From Treponema sp. (lineage in GTDB: Bacteria > Spirochaetota > Spirochaetia > Treponematales > Treponemataceae): a stretch of DNA of 64,000 nucleotides. Each line of letters begins with the position of its first letter. The stretch's first letter is position 1. Below are positions 60,038-64,000 of the stretch, one piece after another. A program made the position numbers and the translations under genes. The DNA lies in contig JAKSLX010000004.1 in the NCBI GenBank assembly GCA_024400915.1, positions 62,001-126,000 on the forward strand. Direction: 5' to 3'. The notes beneath the pieces are model-generated. The model had not been told where the DNA came from. It ran no database searches and worked only from the letters and a program-made list of their open reading frames with translations.

Positions 60038-61510
60038 TTATCTTCCGCTGTCCCTGAATTTTCCTTCTACATATTCAGGATCTTTTGAACGGAGAAGAGT
60101 TCCGTCTGCAATGGAAAGGCCAGTATACATTACGCATGGATGACCGTTGCAGACCCAATTGTAGACCTGTCCATTTTCTGGATTTATGAAAAGAAAATCT
60201 TTGCCCCATTCAAGTTTTTTTCCGCATACATCAGGCGAAACCATTTCGATTTCCGTTTCCTTTGAAAGCATGTTGAGCGGTTCCACGGGATACATTTTCC
60301 AGCCTTCTATTTTTTCTGCAAAAGGAAGGTGCATATCAGGTTTATCCGCAACACGCTTTTCGTAAGCCTTGAGTTCAGGTTCGCACATGGCATCGATTTT
60401 TGACTGCCTTAATTTTCTACCGTCCTCAGCAACCCTAAGGATTTCTTCTGTTGCTCTTTCATCAAGGCAAGTTCCTAATTCTGCAGAAAGCTCAAAAGGA
60501 CTGTCGCTTGCACCGCTTACGGCAACATCTGCATCAGCCTTGTTGAAATAGAAACCTGTAGCAAAAGGCCTGTGGCTTACTTTATAGAGTTCATCAACAA
60601 AAGGCTTTGCTTCTGCTTCCGGTATCTTTCCATCAAGGGCATCAAGGGCTTTTCTGTAGGCTCGGGTAATCATTGCAACATAATAGACGCTCTTCATACG
60701 GCCTTCGATTTTAAGGGAATCAACTCCAGCCTTTTTAAGCTCTGCAAGGTGGTCTATCATGCACAAATCTTTTGAAGAAAGAACTGCCGTAAAATTTTCC
60801 CCCTCATATACAGGGAAATATTCGACAGGTCTCTTATGCTCACGAAGAACAAGATTTCCGCTCTCAGCAATTTTCTTTGCATTGATATCCTTATCAAGCT
60901 GCGCAAGAACATCATAGTCCCAGCGGCAGGTGTGGCTGCAAAAACCTTCCTGTGCACTTCGCCCGTTAAGGTATGCACTCATAAGGCAACGACCCGCATA
61001 GGCAATGCACATGGCACCGTGAACAAAGCATTCTATCTCCATGTCAGGAACAGCATCCTTTATTTCTGCAATTTCCTGAAGGCTGGCTTCACGCCCCATT
61101 ACAACCCTCTTAAATCCAAGGGACTTGTAGACCTTTACGGCTTCACGGTTCATGCAGCTTGCCTGAGTTGAAAGATGAAGTTCTGCATTAGGAAATTCTT
61201 TCTGAAGAATAGGAACTATTCCAAGATCCTGAACAATAAAAGCATCGATTGGATATTCCTTGAAATAAGGAATGTTCTTTATAAGGCGGTCAATTTCATC
61301 ATTGTGAAAAGCAATGTTAAGGGCACAATGAAGGCGACGACCGGGAAATTTATCTTTAAGCTCGATTACCTTTTTATGTTCATCTTCATAAAAATTGTCT
61401 GCTTTAACGCGAAGGGAAAAATTCTTAAGGCCGATATAGGCTGCATCGGCACCATAAGTATAGCAGTATTTTAATTTTTCTATGTTTCCAGCAGGAGACA
61501 AAAGTTCCAT
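60038..61510 (-). CDS. U32 family peptidase / RNA-hydroxylation-type protein
   Basis: 490 residues. It starts MELLSPAGNIEKLKYCYTYG and carries the U32 signature IECFVHGAMCIAYAGRCLMS, followed by GFCSHTCRWDY; the four cysteines match the cluster ligands suggested for this family. The C-terminal part (about 390-490) is beta-rich. U32 proteins were named as collagenase-like peptidases, but several (TrhP, RlhA) act in tRNA or rRNA hydroxylation, and an RNA role is more likely here. Its stop lies directly before the rel ATG, so the two are probably co-transcribed. An AGGAAA ribosome-binding site is present. Confidence 0.85.
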   Translation of the reverse strand: MELLSPAGNIEKLKYCYTYGADAAYIGLKNFSLRVKADNFYEDEHKKVIELKDKFPGRRLHCALNIAFHNDEIDRLIKNIPYFKEYPIDAFIVQDLGIVPILQKEFPNAELHLSTQASCMNREAVKVYKSLGFKRVVMGREASLQEIAEIKDAVPDMEIECFVHGAMCIAYAGRCLMSAYLNGRSAQEGFCSHTCRWDYDVLAQLDKDINAKKIAESGNLVLREHKRPVEYFPVYEGENFTAVLSSKDLCMIDHLAELKKAGVDSLKIEGRMKSVYYVAMITRAYRKALDALDGKIPEAEAKPFVDELYKVSHRPFATGFYFNKADADVAVSGASDSPFELSAELGTCLDERATEEILRVAEDGRKLRQSKIDAMCEPELKAYEKRVADKPDMHLPFAEKIEGWKMYPVEPLNMLSKETEIEMVSPDVCGKKLEWGKDFLFINPENGQVYNWVCNGHPCVMYTGLSIADGTLLRSKDPEYVEGKFRDSGR

Positions 61511-61520
61511 AGTCTATTTC

Positions 61521-62513
61521 CTATTCTCTTGTAATGTTGTTTTCTTTAATGAGCCGTTCTCTTTCCACGAGCTCCTTGTCCGTAAGATCTGCCCTTTTGT
61601 TGACATATTTTCCGGCACGCTCAACGGCAAAGCTTGATTCAAGGAGTGTATCACCAGCCATCTGGAACATGTAGAACATTTCAGGTACCACATCAAGAGT
61701 ACAGTCGATGCCATGACATGTAAGGAGATCATTCATCTGCTCTGCAAGGGAAACCAGTATTTCGTTTTCCCCACACTGAATGAAAACTTCAGGAAAATTC
61801 ACAAAGTTGCTTTCGGAAGCTTTCAACGGAGACACGTAAATACTTGAAAGATTTGAAGCAGCAGTATAAAGTTCGGCGGCATATCTGATATCGCGGGGAT
61901 TCAAAACCTTGTCCTTGGATTTCTTTTCTGAATAGATGGCGTTGTCAAAAGAAAGGTCAAGCCATGGAGAAAACAGAACCAGCTTGGTAATAAATTTCCT
62001 TTTTTCTTCTTCCATTCTGAAGAGCACTGCACAAGCTAGGGAAGCTCCACTTCCATCGGCAGCAAGAATGATTTCCGGAGCAGGAGCTTCTTCATCAGAA
62101 AGCATGGCGGCCTTAGCTTCGGAAATGATTCCACGCATTACACATTCAATATCTTCGATTGAGGCAGGATACTGATAGGAAGGAGCAAGGCGGAATTCAG
62201 GAACTACAACACGGGAAGAAACCGCATGGGCAAAACTGGAACAGAATCCACGCCAACTTTCGCGGGACCCACCGACAAATGATCCGCCGTGCACATATAT
62301 TACAACTCTGGAAGAAGCACAAACTTCTGGAACAAGGACATCACACTTTACACCAAAATAACTTTTTTCTGTCCTTTCTACCTTATTTGGCAGGAATTCA
62401 GTCTTAAAGTTTTTTTCAAGCTTTATTCTGAAGCCTTCAACTTCAGCCCTGGAAGAGAGTACAAGGGATTTTATTTTTTTCAATGCAGTTTTTTTATCTA
62501 GCCTTATTTCCAT
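61521..62513 (-). CDS. Alpha/beta hydrolase (HSL-like) with altered catalytic triad
   Basis: 330 residues from ATG 62513; the frame is open to 62567, but a TACAAT box lies between. The HSL-family oxyanion motif is intact (VIYVHGGSFVGGS, residues 72-83), as is VVPEFRLAPSYQYPASIED. The nucleophile elbow, normally GDSAGG, reads ADGSGAS (152-158), so Gly sits at the serine position with Ser155 one residue on. The C-terminal histidine region, normally MPHVFQ, reads MFYMFQ with Tyr281. The protein may be inactive or use another mechanism. It is the first of a probable operon with the U32 and rel genes (10 nt to the U32 start). Confidence 0.78.
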   Translation of the reverse strand: MEIRLDKKTALKKIKSLVLSSRAEVEGFRIKLEKNFKTEFLPNKVERTEKSYFGVKCDVLVPEVCASSRVVIYVHGGSFVGGSRESWRGFCSSFAHAVSSRVVVPEFRLAPSYQYPASIEDIECVMRGIISEAKAAMLSDEEAPAPEIILAADGSGASLACAVLFRMEEEKRKFITKLVLFSPWLDLSFDNAIYSEKKSKDKVLNPRDIRYAAELYTAASNLSSIYVSPLKASESNFVNFPEVFIQCGENEILVSLAEQMNDLLTCHGIDCTLDVVPEMFYMFQMAGDTLLESSFAVERAGKYVNKRADLTDKELVERERLIKENNITRE

Positions 62514-62521
62514 AATACTAA

Positions 62522-62527
62522 ATTGTA
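62522..62527 (-). promoter_or_regulatory. Leaderless -10 box for the alpha/beta hydrolase
   Basis: TACAAT on the reverse strand, 8 nt before ATG 62513; part of a 10-bp inverted repeat shared with the metA promoter. Confidence 0.4.
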
Positions 62528-62553
62528 GCAAATATGCATTGATTTTGCTACAA
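62523..62553. promoter_or_regulatory. Inverted repeat spanning the divergent hydrolase/metA promoters
   Basis: TTGTAGCAAA (62523-62532) and TTTGCTACAA (62544-62553), exact complements. Each arm contains one -10 box. It may be an operator or simply two equal promoters face to face. Confidence 0.5.
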
Positions 62554-62554
62554 T
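62549..62554 (+). promoter_or_regulatory. Leaderless -10 box for metA
   Basis: TACAAT, 6 nt before ATG 62561. No Shine-Dalgarno. Confidence 0.45.
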
Positions 62555-62560
62555 GGAAAC

Positions 62561-63484
62561 ATGCCAATTAAAATTGATTCAAACTTACCAGCACGCTCAA
62601 CCTTGGAAAATGAAAACATCTTTGTCATGACCGAGGAACGCGCAGCATCTCAGGACATTCGTCCCCTTAAAATAGCAATCGTAAACCTCATGCCGACAAA
62701 AGAAGTTACGGAAACACAGCTTCTCAGGCTTCTTTCAAACACACCTTTGCAGATAGATATTTCTCTTGTTCATATGGAACACCATGTCTCAAAGAACACA
62801 GACCAAAGCCATCTCGACAAGTTCTACATCACAAGCGATGAACTTTTCAAGAAGAAATTCGACGGAATGATTGTTACCGGTGCGCCAGTTGAGCAGATTC
62901 CATTTGAAGAAGTTGACTACTGGAAGGACCTTTGTAAAATCATGGACTATGCAAAGGAAAATGTTTTCTGTACTCTCTACATCTGCTGGGGAGCTATGGC
63001 AGGACTCTATCACCTACACAACATAAACAAGCATGTTGTAGATAAAAAATATTCCGGAATTTTCTATTCAAAGTTATTGAATCCAAAAGAACCTTTGATG
63101 CGCGGATTTGATGACTGGTTTCCTGTTCCGACTTCAAGGTATACCCTCATCAAGACGGAAGATGTTCTTGCAGACGACAAGCTTGAACTTTTGGCCTTCT
63201 CAAAGGAAACTGGACTTACCCTTGCAAAATCAAAGGACAACAGAAGCATATTCATGACAGGACATCTTGAATACGATCCAGAAACCCTTGCCAATGAATA
63301 TAAAAGAGATCTGGACAAAGGAATAAATCCTCATGTGCCAGAAAATTATTTTACTGATGATAATCCTGAAAAACCTGTAGTTTCAAAATGGAGAAGTACG
63401 GCTCACCTGTTCTACAGCAACTGGCTAAATTATTACGTTTACCAGGCGACACCATATCGCCTGGATTCTATAGACGAACAATAG
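62561..63484 (+). CDS. metA: Homoserine O-acetyltransferase (MetA family)
   Basis: 307 residues. The glutamine-amidotransferase-like fold carries the catalytic Cys142 in ICWGAMAGLY and the His235/Glu237 pair in TGHLEYDP. Residue 111, which sets acyl-CoA choice in this family, is Glu (GAPVEQIPFEEVDYW). Work on MetA enzymes ties Glu111 to acetyl-CoA and Gly111 to succinyl-CoA, so the product should be O-acetylhomoserine for methionine synthesis. No S-box or other SAM riboswitch is possible upstream because only 6 nt separate the -10 box and ATG. Confidence 0.93.
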   Translation: MPIKIDSNLPARSTLENENIFVMTEERAASQDIRPLKIAIVNLMPTKEVTETQLLRLLSNTPLQIDISLVHMEHHVSKNTDQSHLDKFYITSDELFKKKFDGMIVTGAPVEQIPFEEVDYWKDLCKIMDYAKENVFCTLYICWGAMAGLYHLHNINKHVVDKKYSGIFYSKLLNPKEPLMRGFDDWFPVPTSRYTLIKTEDVLADDKLELLAFSKETGLTLAKSKDNRSIFMTGHLEYDPETLANEYKRDLDKGINPHVPENYFTDDNPEKPVVSKWRSTAHLFYSNWLNYYVYQATPYRLDSIDEQ

Positions 63485-63651
63485 ATTGTATATGTAAAAA
63501 AGCTGCTCCCACAGAGAACCGTGTCAAACCTGCTCCGGTGAAACTTTCAGTTTCAAGTCGCATTTTGTCACGAACCTCTGTTCCGCAGTTTTTTTCACAC
63601 GCCTTGTATTTGCAGAACAGAATCCAACTTCAAATCAGAGAGAATGGGAAA

Positions 63652-64000
63652 CTACTCAACATGCATGAAGGTAAGTTCATGCTTGTTGTAGTTAAGGTGA
63701 ACGATTTTGCTGTTTGGAATTGCAGCAAATTCTGCAATCAGAGGCCAGTTGATTTCACCCTGCATCTTGATGGTGCAGATCATCTTCTTTGTCTTTCCGC
63801 TCGCAAGCCACATCTTTATCCATTCAAGGAGACGTTCCGGATAGCAGATTACATCACTAATGACCCAGTCGAATTCTCCCAAATCTTCCGGTTTAAGCGT
63901 AAAGGCATCATGAGCAAGGAAAGTAACCAATTCATTCTTCATGAGGTTTGGTGCAAGTTCAGCACGATCTACGGCAAAAACTTCCGCACCCTGCTCTACT
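63652..64000 (-). CDS. C-terminal part of an RlmM-like rRNA 2'-O-methyltransferase (partial)
   Basis: 116 residues to the right edge; the frame continues past the internal ATG at 63942 to the window end, so the start is outside. The visible segment reads GAEVFAVDRAELAPNLM, then FLAHDAFTLKP and EFDWVISDVICYPERLLEWI, ending with TKKMICTIKMQGE and HLNYNKHELTFMHVE. The VDRA, DWVISDV and IKM segments match the Rossmann MTase core of RlmM (23S rRNA C2498 ribose methylation), with the catalytic Asp and Lys. The assignment is by pattern. The gap 63485-63651 shows only a short GAAACT/AGTTTC hairpin near 63540-63554. Confidence 0.72.
   Translation of the reverse strand, partial: VEQGAEVFAVDRAELAPNLMKNELVTFLAHDAFTLKPEDLGEFDWVISDVICYPERLLEWIKMWLASGKTKKMICTIKMQGEINWPLIAEFAAIPNSKIVHLNYNKHELTFMHVE

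Noticed and set aside
63652..63942. Complete 96-residue gene
   Set aside because: The frame stays open through the ATG at 63942 to the window edge and the upstream residues fit the methyltransferase core, so it is a truncated larger gene.

Overview
The window looks like a chromosomal segment of a gut or rumen type Treponema (Spirochaetota). The evidence is the mix of many lipoproteins with short spirochaete-style lipoboxes, UPF0164/FadL-like and other outer-membrane barrels with no LPS genes in view, OmpA-type periplasmic proteins, a citramalate synthase, AddAB-type recombination proteins, a secreted GH16 beta-glucanase and lysine/glutamate-rich proteins. The species assignment is inference. 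No tRNA, rRNA, CRISPR array or prophage was seen.

Layout. 0-2.7 kb: edge of a membrane protein, GH16 lipoprotein, lysA. 2.75-9.2 kb: addB-addA operon. 9.4-12.9 kb: a c-di-GMP phosphodiesterase facing a soluble hybrid histidine kinase. 13-16 kb: leuB and cimA, suggesting a pyruvate-based isoleucine route. 16.2-19.1 kb: HAD phosphatase, methyltransferase and a REP-associated tyrosine transposase (RAYT). 19.3-26.6 kb: pepF, a 1074-residue FlgD-Ig/OmpA protein, a UPF0164 barrel and ispH. 26.7-34.7 kb: yajC-secD-secF, two TPR-type lipoproteins and a lytic transglycosylase. 34.7-41.3 kb: chemoreceptor, OmpA protein, purN, a barrel protein and purM. 41.5-51.3 kb: an envelope island of three large paralogous lipoproteins, a small lipoprotein and a beta-propeller/barrel fusion. 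51.4-64 kb: purE, a SulP transporter, ychF, a RluA-family synthase, a TrmN6-like methyltransferase, a BMP lipoprotein, rel, a U32 peptidase, a degenerate alpha/beta hydrolase, metA and the end of an RlmM-like methyltransferase.

Four cross-cutting signals stand out. (1) A 15-nt imperfect palindrome, AGGGGACAGACCCCT or its complement, occurs 11 times. Two copies flank the RAYT gene in inverted orientation, and two lie inside genes in the same reading frame, encoding Gly-Asp-Arg-Pro-Leu. (2) Many genes have a -10 box only 6-9 nt before the start codon and no Shine-Dalgarno, implying leaderless mRNAs; several pairs are divergent with overlapping promoters. Other genes have good ribosome-binding sites. 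(3) The lipoprotein island is preceded by a predicted structured leader RNA that starts exactly where an extended -10 promoter would initiate. (4) Several conserved enzymes have lost key residues: the Rel hydrolase domain, the alpha/beta hydrolase triad, a GGDEF motif and a SecF aspartate.
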